64,000 nucleotides of DNA, taken from positions 1,743,353-1,807,352 of the forward strand of contig NW_020194620.1 in the NCBI RefSeq assembly GCF_002865645.1. The letters run 5' to 3'. This DNA comes from Hyaloscypha bicolor E (Eukaryota; Ascomycota; Leotiomycetes; Helotiales; Hyaloscyphaceae). Both the position numbers and the translations under genes were made by a program. Of the stretch, positions 23,416 to 35,648 are shown piece by piece. Position 1 is the first letter of the stretch; each line of letters starts with the position of its first letter. Under the pieces are notes generated by a model. That model was not told the DNA's origin and searched no databases. It saw only the letters and a list, made by a program, of their open reading frames with translations.

Positions 23416-25050
23416 GACGCCGAGCAGGACGCCGTATGGAGGTTGAAGAAGCGCCGCTTTGCCGAGACCCAAGACTCAAGGCAGGCACATTGATGGGGGG
23501 AGTTGCTTCATCTTGAGGGCCCTGGTAGCACGGCTTGACAATCAGGCAATCTGTTCGGAAACCACGGAGGAAGAGGCGAGGAATGCAAATGCAAACACCA
23601 ACCGACCAACCTACCAACGCACGAATCAAATAAGCGGAGGCTGAGTGACGCCGTGCCCCTGGGGCATTGGTCCTGGTCCGCGATGGTAAAGTATGGCAAT
23701 GCAGCCCCCGATGCCGAATGACATTGCAGATCGCCTCGAAAGGCTCGAACCCAGAGGGCAGGGGAACGTCCGACCAGGGGCTATGGAGTGCACGATCTCA
23801 CGGAGATCCTAGTGCGAGGCAGCAGCAAGACAGGGTGCGTGCTTGTTCCATTGGGGTCTAGTTTTTCTAGAAGGGAAAAAGCCATCGAAGCACGCGAGCT
23901 CGAGGGGGGGTTCTAGTTCTACACAGGCTCAATCAAATCAAAATGGATCAAATGGATCAAATGGAGTGACATCCCCGGCAAGCTCCATTGGCAGCAACGA
24001 GGAGCGAGCGAGCAAGCAGGTCAGCACGCGATGACAGCGCCGCATCACGCCGCAGACCTGTTCCAGCGCAGCGAGCAGCGAGGTGGTGAATCGTGCGTGA
24101 TATGATAAGATGGCCATCCGGGGACGGGTCGGTCAAGACTCAAGACTCACCTGAGCGCCAAGGCGAGGCCAGGCAAGGCAGGGCAAGGCAGGGCAAGGCA
24201 AGACCCGGCCAGTGGCCATGGATCGAATCGCAGGGATGCGGCGGGCTAAAATGATGGAGGGTGAGCCTGTGAGGAGCTGGCTTGCTGCGTGATTAATCAC
24301 AGTTACACGTCGCAAGAATACGAGTGGGCCACGATGGTTTGGCGTGCGCAGAGGAAGCAGGAAGCAGGAAGCAGGAAGCAGGAAGCGGAGGAAGCAGAGT
24401 GCGGGCACCCTGCAGGCAGTCAGCCCGGCAGAGCGTCAGACCGTCAGACCGTCAGCGATGCAGACAGACAAGCTTTCCTGGGCAACGAAACGTTTGATTA
24501 ATTAAGCTTCCATCAAAGATTCAAAGGGCTTGGCGGGCCCAGATATTTTAGTTTTGCTCTCAGGGGACTGGTGACAGGGGTGATCCCCCGTCCAATGGGG
24601 CGGTGCCTGCGCGTCACCTTGCGGGCCTCAGGCCTGGATACCTGGATTTTTCTCCCGCGTCCGTACTACATCAGTCAGTACTGCACAGTCTGCACTTGTT
24701 TGTCGTCTGGGGCACAGCCGACCCCGGGAGTGCGAGCGTGGCCGCCCCACCGCCCTGCCGAAATCCATGCTTATTGTTTTCTAGACCCTCGCAGACTCGC
24801 AGACAATCCCCATCGAGACGGCGCATGTCACTCTGCTGAGACCTGAGTCCTGACTGGTGTTTCGCAATAGTCACAGCCCCCACCGCTCGGCTTCATCACC
24901 TTCTTCTTCACTTCATCTCCTTGCGCGCGAAGGCCCAAAGCAGCTCCCATCGAACGAGGGTTTGGTGCGACTCGTAAAGTCCGTATTTCATCCTAGATAA
25001 ACATGGCACACATTGCACAATCCTCCTCACCTCATCCTCGCTAAGGCAGA
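23416..25050. other. GC-rich spacer with simple repeats
   Basis: 1.6 kb between two minus-strand genes. It contains GGGCAAGGCA repeats (24171-24200), GGAAGCA repeats (24353-24387) and ATGGATCAA repeats near 23940. The left part is the promoter of the glycosyltransferase gene; the right part holds the GPI12 3' UTR. No coding signal is found. Confidence 0.5.
24353..24387. repeat. Heptanucleotide microsatellite (GGAAGCA)5
   Basis: Five adjacent copies of GGAAGCA, followed by imperfect ones (GGAAGCGGAGGAAGCAG). A similar short array, GGGCAAGGCA, lies at 24171-24200. Confidence 0.8.
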
Positions 25051-26123
25051 TTATGCGGGACGCCTTTCCACCCTGCGCAGATCGTTGAACCACACGTATC
25101 GACTGGCGATCATGTACAGGTTGCGGTCCCACCCGTACTGTGATTCGTGCGAGGCGAAAGCCCGCCGGGTCTTGAAGTACATGTTCCACGTACTCGCAAC
25201 GAGCGCTTTGCTCTGGTAGCTGTCATCAATAACATTTGCCGGTGTGAAGAGCGCTTTAAAGATGCGCCACGAGAATGACAGTGAGGTCAGGGGAAGGTCC
25301 AATAGGAATGTGTATTTGCGAGGGAGGCTGGTTGTTGTAAGGGTATATGTCGGAGGAGCTTTGGGATCTGTAGCGGCGTAGTGACTGCATCCAAACCTCA
25401 GTACGAGTACGACGGGCTGAGTTTTCTGAAACGCAAGCACGTACCTGACAGCAGTGCTCACTGCCCTGTGATTAATATGGCCGGACACACCGCCGCTGTC
25501 GAATGTGAGGATCTGGTTAGGAGATTAAGCAATGGTACGGCACAAAATATGGTTGCCTGGAAGAACTTACCACATCGACCTTCCACTTTGCCACGTAGTC
25601 CTTGACCACAGCAGTGATCGCCGCCTCATCCCACCAGACATTCGGGTTGTCTTGAAGATCTGGTTTATCCAATGCTAGACACCTTCCTGAATCGATACTC
25701 AAAGCTTGGCAGGATCCTTTCAGCTCCACTTTTCTCTTTTCTCCAATTCCATAGTTGTTTCCTGTAAAATGTCAAGAGAAATATTCAGAACAAATGCAAA
25801 GACAAAAACGGACCTGAAGAGAGCACTATAAGCCCTCCTGTGGTGTCTGGATTGCCATCGAGGACGCCAAGGATAGCGGGTGAGAAGAACAGACACTCAT
25901 CATCGGGATGGGCCGTCACGATCAAGAGATTCTTCGCCCTTCGAAGCGCTGGTGGTAATATTCTTGGATCTTTGGCAACGATGTAGGCAAGAATAAACTG
26001 CAGCAAGATTGATAATATCAAGACAAACGTCAGGATGCGTAACAGGAGGTTGACGTATCTTCGGACGGCTTTGCTCTTGGAGAGTGAGGTAACGTGATTT
26101 CGCATGCGCGCCAAGGAAGCCAT
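25051..26123 (-). CDS. GPI12: N-acetylglucosaminyl-phosphatidylinositol de-N-acetylase (PIG-L/Gpi12)
   Basis: Four exons: 26123-25814, 25761-25571, 25512-25445 and 25384-25051, 300 residues. The enzyme removes acetate from GlcNAc-PI, the second step of GPI-anchor synthesis at the ER. An N-terminal membrane anchor (LLLRILTFVLILSILLQFIL, about residues 25-45) is followed by the metal-binding AHPDDE at 71-76 and by GGVSGHINHRAV, whose His residues complete the zinc site. The first intron joins GLIVLSS to GNNYGIGEKRKVEL, a conserved block. Introns are 52, 58 and 60 nt. The frame extends upstream to 26402 but a conserved-looking start and the membrane anchor favour the ATG at 26123. Confidence 0.9.
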
Positions 26124-27058
26124 CTGGAATACAGGTTGAGGACCCCACTTTGTCTCCTCCAGCACTACGATGTTGAGTTGAGTTTGAAAAAGGCGAAAGA
26201 TCCTCGAAATGTGGTGCTCTGTACAAGGTGGCTTGTGGAGAGAAGTTCGGAGGCTTCGGATCCAAGACTTTGATAGGTCGGTGGTACTATCACCGGAAGA
26301 ACAATAGCCCTCGAGGTCGGCGGCGCTGTGCCCTTGCAGCCAAAGGCATAGGAAACAGATGGATCGAGCAGGCAACAAATATTCGACCTTGTTTGTTGAC
26401 AAGAGGATTTAGAGCAGAAAGGAGCGTGGTTATCCGATAAAGGTTAGTCAGCTATCTTAGCGTCTGATATTAGCCTGCCCCGGAAGGAGACTTCCTTCCT
26501 GCTCCTCTGCGCTCAACAACATTTTTCAGTACTTTCGGATGCTTAACATGGTTGTCTTCCTGCAAAACTTCAAGGTAAATCTTCTCTTGAAATATAAAGC
26601 TTTAGATCTTGTCATCCCCACCCTGTCCGAGTTCGGGGCTGCCAATAGGGCTGGCTTGCCTTCTGGGCTGGCCACGCGTCTATCGGGATCACCAACAGGG
26701 ATAGTTTCTTGGCAACACCCCCCTGGCTTCTGTGGAGACAGGAGATGTTGAAATAAAGGTTTAGATCCCGCTTTCTACCCATAGTAGATCCTGGAATCTG
26801 CAGGGCTTCGTCGGGAAAGACCCAGAGCCTCGCAGCGGGTTGCTGAATAAGGCTTTTTTCTCCACACCATTACTCTTGACCTTCGACCTCCCCCCCCCCG
26901 AACAACAGGCAGCTTTGCAACCCCACTATTTTTCTGAAACTCATCCTTTGGCGGACCGCTTCGGCTCACTGCCAGAATCTTATCTCTCGGCAAGCAGCTG
27001 AGGCACAACTCAGCCCTACACATCCGAGTCATTTTGTTGAAACAAATCAAGTCCTATC
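26124..27058. other. Spacer between GPI12 and the HET relic
   Basis: About 930 bp including the GPI12 promoter. It contains a C-run (CCCCCCCCC, near 26890). Frames at 26228-26440 and 26775-27050 show no motif. Confidence 0.35.
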
Positions 27059-29038
27059 ATGGCTCGATATTCTTGCCTGCCGCTCAATGTACCAAAAGTG
27101 AGATTAGACTCCTCATTGTAAAACCAGGGATTGCAAGCTCAGCCGTCAAGACTGAGTTCGTCCACGAGTCTCTCGACAATGCTCCATTTTACGAGGCACT
27201 TTCATACACGTGGGGCGATCCTAGCATCACAAAAACCATTCATCTCAGCACCCAACAGCCAAGTGTACAGCATGTGCTTCGAGGTCCTGTGCAAATATAT
27301 CCGCAAGCCAGCTCTTTCCCCTTCGACGTGCCGCCAATCTCGAGTCTACTCTCAGACCTCTCCGTCTGGAGGATCTGCCACGAGTGCTTTGGGTCGACGC
27401 AATCTGTATCAACCAAATTGATTCCGCTGAAAAAAGGTCATGAAGTTGAATTGATGGGCTGGATCTATCAGGATTCCTTGCGGGTCTACGCCTGGCTTGG
27501 GATGCTACAGATGAGAGTGACCAGGCGATGCAGTTGATCAACGACCATGCACAGCTGTGGCTGATGATGCCTCATCTGCCGTCACTCCTCGACAAAGAGG
27601 AGCTTATTCCGCAGTGGAGAGAGCTCTTACGTTTCTCGCTCTCCGCCGTGGTTTACTCGTTTGTGGGCTGGACAAGAAATTGCGCTTGCCCCAGCAGATG
27701 TTGTTATGTGCGGAACGGAGATCTCAAGCTAGGCAGCTCTCTTTACTGGCGTTGGTCATCTCGTTTATTTCCGACCTCCTGGAAGTAGCGCTTCTGGGGA
27801 GTCTCAGCTCGGTGAACACTCTCTCCCGCCAATGTTTAGGGATTGGCATGTACCAGCCGGTCATTACGACAGGTGGCCACGGGCAGCTGATGAATATATT
27901 ATCTCAAATCAATCACCAGGACCTTCAAGCTGGGAAAAAGACAAGGCTTAAGACAGTTGCTAGCACGTTGTCATGGGAGGAAAGCCAAAAGAGAGAGGGA
28001 CGCCGTTTTTGCTCTTTTGTCGCTAGCAGAAGACACCTCTCCAAGGGATTGGAATATCGGTTACAAGATATCCGCATTGGATGTCTATCAAGAAGCGGTG
28101 GTAAACATTATTCGGACCGGCAACCTCGACATCATCTGCCAAGCCAGTTCATGCCATCCACATTCTTCGCTTCCTCGCTTTGGCAGCTCACCCTATGTGC
28201 AAATGTCCGGCATACCCCAGAAATTGCTTTCAATGTCATTCGAGGAGGAAACTTTACTTACATTAACGGCGGGAAACAATAAATCTCGATATTGTGCTTC
28301 TGGAAATTCAATCGCTTTAGCAAGGAATAAAAAAACCCGCTTCGACTTGTGGTAAGGGTTGTGTAAGTTGGTAGAGTTCACTTGGTGCTGGAAAAGCCTA
28401 AATGGGGTTGCTCTCTGCTCATAGTGCCTCGAAGCTGGCTGTAGGCAGACCCAGAGACACAATCCCAAACTACCTTTCCTGGACTGAATCGCTGCTGGCG
28501 AACAGTGGCTGCTGGTCGTGTCATGTCCTCGACGTACTTGGAAGGCAAACCGTGGTGAAGGCGTGGGAAGGCGCCAGAGGAATAGGCTCAGGGATCTGAA
28601 GAGTGGACATCTGCCGATTTATCGCTTCCTTGGACATCCCCTTTGGCTTTGAACACGCACAGGCAATAGCTATGACTAAGTGAGTGCTTGGTTAACCACG
28701 TGGGCTCTGCCCTGGATGTCGATGCTTCAATGGGATACTTTAGAACCCTCGCGGTAATAGCTGACTCCCGCCTGGCTTTCGTTCCACTACAAGTGAAAGC
28801 TGGAGATCATATCTGCATACTTCTGGGCTACTCCGTGCCCGTAATTCTCAGGCCAGTCTCCGGCACGCAGCAAAAAGAGTTGTGTTTCGTGGGCGAGAGC
28901 TACGTGCACGTCATCATGGACGGGGAGATAATGTTGATATTGGACGGAAAAGATTACCCCTGTGGTCAAATTTACACTCGTGTGACCAAAAGGAATTCTT
29001 TGCCACAATACTCTAAAGCTAAGATTGAACGACATTGA
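27059..29038 (+). pseudogene. HET-domain (heterokaryon incompatibility) pseudogene
   Basis: HET motifs appear in order but in different frames. IRLLIVKPG...YEALSYTWGD (27100-27240) is followed by RVLWVDAICINQID in another frame (27381 on), WIYQDSLRVYAWLG back in the first (27460-27510), PWFTRLWAGQEIALAPADVV (27650-27710), RDAVFALLSLAEDTSPRDWN (28000) and a C-terminal block GDHICILLGYSVPVILRPV...FVGESYVHVIMDGE (28800-28930) ending at 29038. The likely start, ATG 27059, reads MARYSCLPLNVPK and then loses frame in an A-run at about 27100. At least five frame changes occur and no introns explain them. HET proteins trigger non-self cell death in filamentous ascomycetes; this copy looks dead. Confidence 0.8.
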
Positions 29039-29135
29039 GAAGAGAGAACTCTTCGGTTGCCTTATACCAGCTGAAACTACCTATGCATTGCAAACCTATC
29101 CTCGTGGGAAATATCAAGGTGTCACTGTTTCCCAT

Positions 29136-30729
29136 TCAACGGCAACTATATGAAAAGCATACCTGCTCAGGAGTTTCCCTCCTATCATCGTCCGCTGAAG
29201 CTTCTGCCTTATTCACCAAGAAAGCTTTGAAGCTTGGATACGTCTGCATATCAACAGCTCCTCCACTAGCCCAAGTCATCACGCACCATTCCAAATTCTC
29301 AAATTCTCCGAGTGAGCCCGCCCATGCTGTTACGGCATTTTCAATCAAAATTTTGATCTCCGAGCCTCGCTCTCTTTGGTCGAGATGAATCGCCACAAGT
29401 TCCTTCACCTTGGGCGGCGGCAGAAGCCACACCTCGTCGATGTCTTGGCTACCGATCTCCAGTGGCATCCCCACCGTCGGCCACTCCCCATCATCGTAGA
29501 TGTCCCGGATCAAATGAAAGACGTCGGGAAGGATATCGGCTGCGAGATCAGTGAAGTATTCTTCTTCTTCAGTAATCCACCGGACTTCGGAGCCTGCGAA
29601 GAGCGGTGGATCTGCAATGATGCCGCCCCAAGAGGCGCCCATGCCGTTGGTAGCTGCGAAGAAGTCTTTGTAGTCGTCTGGAAGGGAGATGTCGAGGCGT
29701 TTCTCCAAGGCGGCTATGTCGTTACGAGAAAGAGGGTCTTTGAGGATGGTTGTGAGATGCTTACCTCCATCTGCCTCCCCGCCACTTTTTTCCTCTTCTT
29801 GCTCCGCTCCATACATCTCGTCTCGGTAGCTTTTAGCAGCCTCATTGTTCGCAGTGTTGTGTGAGATGATTTGCACCAGCTCGCCCACAGACTTATCCCA
29901 CATGCCGCTCCTCTGAACCCCTTTCTCGTACCGCGTTCTGAACGTCTCCAGGACTCTGCCTCCAAGCTCTTGAACCTTCTCATCTTTCACCCCCTATCGC
30001 CTTCGCAAGCGCACCACCCTTCAACACCTCCCACGCCTTCGCTGACCGCGTCAGATAGACGATCATCTGATTAGCATGCAGCCGTTCCGCGATCCAACCC
30101 AGAATCTCGTCAACCGCCGGCAAGCCCTCTCCAGCATGGGAATCTCCCTGTCCCTGTCCCTGTCCTCTCAACACGACAGCAATCTCCAACGCCTTCACCA
30201 AGATCGAGCTCTTGCTCATAGCCATCCCCCCGGTCGTCGCGTCAGCCACCCACTCACTCCCCTCCCCCGCGAAGCCCCTCAATTTCTCAACGCAACCTCT
30301 CAGCCCCGTCTCGTCATACACCTGCTCCCCCTTCTTCTCAAACCCTGCAATCTCCCAACAGCTCATCTCATACTGCTCCGCCAGTTCAGCCACTGCGTCC
30401 CGTTTCCGCTTGCGGCCTTTGCCTTTCTGATCACCGGGATCCGCAGACGACTGTTCCTGTTCCTGTTCCTGTTCCAAGTGGACAAGCGCCTCCTCGCCTT
30501 CAGGCCAGGTCCCCGTCAGATCCCAAACTAACCAGAGAGGCTTGAACACAGGCGTGTTTGCACGGTAGAGAGGAGCATGTTTGTTGACGAGACTGATGAG
30601 CTGCCGCGCTGTGTCGAGATAAGCTCCACCTAGAACGGCGAACTCGGCAACGAAACCGTAGAGGGTGTACCCGAGCTCGTGGTCCCCTGTGGTGCGGAGA
30701 ATCTGGGCCGGGTGGAACCTGGGATACAT
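29136..30729 (-). CDS. SMI1/KNR4 (SUKH) domain protein with one frameshift
   Basis: Two abutting frames form one protein: 30729 to about 29994 (ATG start, residues 1-245) and about 29990 to 29136. They meet at five consecutive C (29990-29994, G5 on the coding strand); one base fewer would join ALAKAIG to VKDEKVQELGG. The N-terminal part is helical with low-complexity EQEQEQEQ and GQGQGQG runs and resembles the extra N-terminal region of fungal SMI1-domain proteins. The C-terminal part holds the SUKH domain: IAALEKRLDISLPDDYKDFF, TNGMGASWGG, EEEEYFTDL and DEVWLLPP. Yeast Knr4/Smi1 links cell-wall integrity signalling and glucan synthesis. The shift could be real inactivation or a homopolymer sequencing error. 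Confidence 0.65.
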
Positions 30730-31253
30730 TTTGGATGTGTGTCGGTGAAGGATGCTGTGAATCTTTAAGAGTTTGTGACGGCTTCTAATGTGGAGGTCAA
30801 CGTTGGGGTCTGCTGGAGAAGGGGGCGCTCATTCTCCCTCTGGTTAATGAGGTAATATAGAAGATCATTGGCCAGTCTGAATCTGTGGGGACGCAATACA
30901 TACGGAGGAACTAGTGGGACAGCTTCGAGTTGATCCTTCTGTCGATCCACCGAAGGCAGCAATGGCACAGCCACCCCGCACTCACGTAAATAGGCGGAAC
31001 GTTCCCCGCTAAAGGACCTTTGACCTTGTCAACCTCTAGTGTTTTCAACCGTCTATACTTAAGCTCTTGTATACTTCATCTTGCTCAAGATTACAACATT
31101 GGAACAGCTTACTCAACCAAATTATTCAGCAATATGTCATTAAATTCAAACATAACACTATCTCCAACGCTCCTCAAGTATTACCACTCTCCCTTGGATT
31201 AACACTCCTACATCCAATGTTATCCTCACTCAACCATCCACATAGCTACTCAT

Positions 31254-33856
31254 CTAGCAAGAATCCCCAGGACAGCCAGCCTGCGTCCCATAGATATCAC
31301 CCGACTTACCAGTCAGCTGCAAGATGGCGCCGATGACGCCACCCATGCCCTCACCAGCAATCAGACCCGCCGCAACGGCATAACCGTAAAGCTCCCAGTT
31401 CTTCGGCTTGTACTTAACCCACAGCGCCGCAATAACGGCACCAATCAACGAGGCATTCGTGAAGACCGGGAGAGGGATGACGAAGGAGAGTGCGATTGCT
31501 CCCCAGTTGGGAAGGTAAGCGCGATATTTCTCGCGTGGACCGACAAGGTAGAAGTGACGGAAGGCGACCTGACAAACAGCGAATGCGCCCATAACCACAG
31601 CGAAGATGCCCGAGGAGAGAGGGATCGGGATCTTGGGTTGGGTGACAGCTTGCGCTACGGCAGCCCATGCCGCCACTGACGGGGCCAGGAAGGCGCAGTG
31701 CTCGTACTGATCGGGATGGAGGATGCACGGGTAGGCGGATGTAAAGAGCACGAACAGGCCAGGCGCCAACCACACGGAGATGAAGGTGCCAAAAGCTTGG
31801 GCGTACCATTGCTTTATTGGGGGTGTCCTCATTAGGAAACCGGTTCGGAAGTCACCCGTTAGACTTGTTGCAACGTCTGCAGCTCCTGAAGCAATACCAC
31901 CAGCGACCAAGTTGAGCTTTTGGGCATGCTGAATGGCGCTGGTGCTGTACCCTCCGCCGGCTGTAGCTCCACCGAAGACGAGCTGCGATGCTTTCGAGGC
32001 GGCAGTAAGCGGCGTTTGATCAGTGACCGCTCCGATCTGGACACAGAGGAACGAGAAAAAGAAACCAAGAAGGCATGCGAGGATAGTTAATCCTGGGTGC
32101 ATTTGCTATTCAGTATTCGTTAGTCCACGACGTCGAAAGGCAAGAGAGGTCGAATTACCCATTGGAAGTGGCAAATAATCATCGCGATAACAATGGTAAC
32201 AAGCAGACCAAGCATCCACATCCAGTTTTTAACTTGATCTTCAGGTCTGGTAGGGTCTTCGACGACGTCGGCATTGTTATGTTTAGCGGCGTGTTTCTCG
32301 ATGAATGGGTAACTCTTGCCGCGCCTCTGGGCGGATGCCTGGAGTGAAGCGCAGCCGCTTTGGAAGAGTGACTTGAATGCGTAGGCGATGATCTTGTATT
32401 GAATGAACAGCTCAGCCAAAGACACACACACCATGATCATGACACCACTATCAATACTTTAGCGGGTCAAACGGGATGTTGGAACATGCAAAACTTACGG
32501 CCAGAGCAGCCAGTATCTAGGGGAAGGAACCCAACCAGGTGCTCCGATCTTGCTGAGTGAGGTGAAACTCATGTAACCTGACCACTTGGGGTCATCGGGG
32601 GGGAAGTATGGTTTTCCCACGCAAGTCCCATAGTGAACCAAGAGAGGACCGATGATACCCCAAGCAAGCACCGACCCAGCAAACATGGAGATGGCTGAGT
32701 TGAGACCGATCAGCATTCCGCTGCCAATGAAGGCCGGTGTCCACTCGATGAACCATCCCCAGTTCTCGATATTCAAGGCCCAATTCTTGTACCCACTCCA
32801 AATAAAGAACCTGAAGAAAATCAGTTAACGACCCTTAGTTTTGTTCAGGTGATTGGACCATACCATGTGAAGACGTGCCAGTCATATAATATACCCACAG
32901 CATAATATGATACTACTCTGTGGATGAGGGCTCCAGAGAACGCAATACCGATCGCCTTCAATTTTGACATTGCTTCTTTAGCACCAGTAGCTGAAGCATG
33001 CATGGTGCGAATCGTCAAAGCAGTTGCAGTTGCTATGAAAGTCAATGTTATTGCCCATATCCTGATTGTCGAAAAAAAGGCCACTCACGAGTTGGGAACA
33101 TCATTTTCAACTCTCTCGCAACCTGGATAACGAAAAACCTTCGCAGAGGGGTCACGAAAAAGAGGCCAAAAAAAGAGCAAATGATAGTGATGGTGAAGAT
33201 CCTTCCAATGTCCTGCTTGGGACTGTCGCTCAACAAATCCAGCTTGTACATAGCAGGGAGACCCGCAACGAAGATGCCAGCAATTCCGCCGGCACCTGTG
33301 GCTGCGGCCTGGACGATGACATTTTCCTGGGGCCCAAAAGCTCCCCCGAGAATTGGCACTCCTGGAGTCCATTTGGAAAATGACTTGATGATACCGTAAC
33401 CAAAGATGGCACCGAATAGCGTAGAGCTGAACGTGAAGCCAGTCTTCAAACCTGTAGGAGGTTAGCATTCTATTATGCCCGAAGGAGCTTTGATACAGTA
33501 CCCAAGTAGAGATTGGATGCATTGACCAGAGATCCAAGAATGACGCCAGTGACAATAGCTCGAATGGTCAGAATGTGGTCTTCGGCTGCAATCTGGTCGT
33601 TGATAGGGAATGGTTTGTAGAGATCTAAAACCTCTTCCTCCAAGAGTTCCTCCTTCAAGGAGTTCTGATCGTGGTCTCCACGGGGAGCTGGGTTTGCGGA
33701 GAACTCTCCGATGTTGATGTTATGAGAAGCAGCATCGTAAGGCTCATGCGAGGTGACCTGTGCTACGCCGGCCTCGTGCGTCTTCTCGTTGATTTCCTTG
33801 CTGTCCGGACTGGTGACATCCACGAAACCAGCACTGGCGATCTTCTCGTCCGCCAT
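31254..33856 (-). CDS. OPT-family oligopeptide/metal-chelate transporter
   Basis: Six exons: 33856-33502, 33451-33089, 33032-32864, 32810-32499, 32447-32159 and 32105-31254, 779 residues; all five introns are 50-56 nt and keep phase. A charged cytosolic N-terminus of about 90 residues precedes many membrane segments. OPT signatures include [57 protein letters not shown] and the C-terminal [12 protein letters not shown]. Members carry peptides, glutathione, or metal-siderophore and nicotianamine complexes. The [12 protein letters not shown] block recalls the YSL/YGL114W-like branch, so a metal-related or orphan substrate is as likely as peptides. Plasma membrane or vacuole location is not resolved. 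Confidence 0.9.
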
Positions 33857-35627
33857 GTTGTGTGGCTATCGAGTAACTGTGAAGCTCACAAAAAGCTGGC
33901 TGCCAGGGAGGGGATGCTTCACTTATGAATTCAACCGGGACGAACGTGGCGAATGTCGCGGAATGCTACATCCTTCGTGGGACGTACCACGAATAGTATT
34001 CGCTTGAACGACCCAGATAAGGGTCCTTCCTGAAGTGGGGTCTGAGGATATTCAAGCTCATCCAGTAATGCCTGGGCTACCAACGAAAACATTGCCAATC
34101 CCCCTTAACCGCCCTTAGCCGGCTGGAAATTCGAAATAAAGATTGCTGGGAACAGGCATCGCAATTACCCGGAGGCTCTTATCGCATAAGAAGCGGTGTT
34201 TGGGCTGCAGAGCTGCATCTGCTGGCCTTGGCTGCTGGTTATATTAGGAAGGTCTGGAATATAGATCTACGTTCTGGAATACGAAAAGAACACCCACGGA
34301 CCCTTAGACCCAATCGACCTTCGATAATTGGCATCTTGGCGTGTTCATCAACGCCCTCCGAGAAGATCGTGAAGTGCCAAGCGAGTAGCATCTCACGCGA
34401 GCATCGCCGACTCATTCCCAACTTCATCACCTTCTTCATCCGGGTGCGCCTCCCTTGATCAATTGCCATGAACATAGGGAACCGCATATTGCCAAGGAGA
34501 GATAACGCCTGATGGTCGGCCGTTGCGACGCATTGGCTTGTGCTCCATCTCGCAACTTCACAAGAAGGCAGCTGCTGCGGATCAACCACGACTTTGCCGC
34601 CTTGGCATAATGTAATTAGTGGCTAGTGGTTGGTGCCCTCTCTTCCTCCACAAGCCACAGTCTCACAAACGGCTGTATCGCCGAGATTTGGGCGACAAAG
34701 CGGTGCCACAAGACCAAGCCATGCAGAACGCGAGAATGCTTGTTTTCATGAAGAGGAGGCATCGCACGTGAGAGCATCTTTGTGGTTGTGTACTGTACTA
34801 CAGTAGCGCCTGTGTTTGCCCTGAATGCGGAATCTTGCCCCGTCTAACAACCTCGGATTCCAATTCTCGAAATACGTAAAACCAGAGCACTGATGATCGG
34901 AGTGTTGCAACCCACCTTCCTGTCTGACAAGTGACGACCAGACAATCTAAGCAACTTTCGTCCTCCATTGGCTCTTTACTTGCTCCAATCTGAGCCGATC
35001 GCTGATCCTCATCCTCGGAAGTGCACGTGTTGCGAGCACTCAGGAGCTGGGCTGGGAGAGAGCTGAGGGTTGAATCGTCTCCTGGATAGTGGTCGACTTC
35101 GTGCTGCCTGTACGCTTGTTCCCCGAAGGCTATATTCCTTTACCTGATCCTGCTCTGCGAAAGAATCCAAACGAGATTCAATACTTTGCTATCGCTGGTG
35201 TCTTGGCCGCGGTGCGCCTTGAATATCAACTGTTGTCGTGGACAATGTTGCGAACCAGCCGAGCTGTGGCTCATTTAAGGTTACCGGGAGAAGAGGGAAG
35301 CTCGAGTAACCATAATGGCCTTAGGCATCTATATGTATATGGGCACTCTCTGACAGACTACAATCCTACCAACCTTTCCACCCAACCTTCTTTTCTGTAA
35401 CCTTACCTGGTACGCGGGGCATTTCACTGGAACTGCGCATCCTTGTTTCAAGATTTCAAGGGACAACGGCAAAGTGCAAGAGACGACAGACGCGCGAAGA
35501 TGACGGAAAGAGCAGTTACTCGGTGCTGGTTCCTTGGGACTCTTGCCCAGAGCACACTACTTGCACAATTCTCCGTCTCGGCGAAACCAGCAAGCAGTCT
35601 TTCCTGCCCCAACCAACCCCCCTCCCA
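33857..35627. other. Spacer upstream of the OPT gene
   Basis: 1.8 kb with the OPT promoter at its left end. A few 60-116-codon frames (34239-34589 minus, 35089-35400 plus) have no recognisable motif. Nothing else is supported. Confidence 0.35.
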
Positions 35628-35648
35628 CACCCCCCCGCGGTCGATTGA

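Noticed and set aside
24120..24400. Short direct repeats resembling a CRISPR array
   Set aside because: Units are adjacent with no spacers; they are ordinary microsatellites in eukaryotic DNA.
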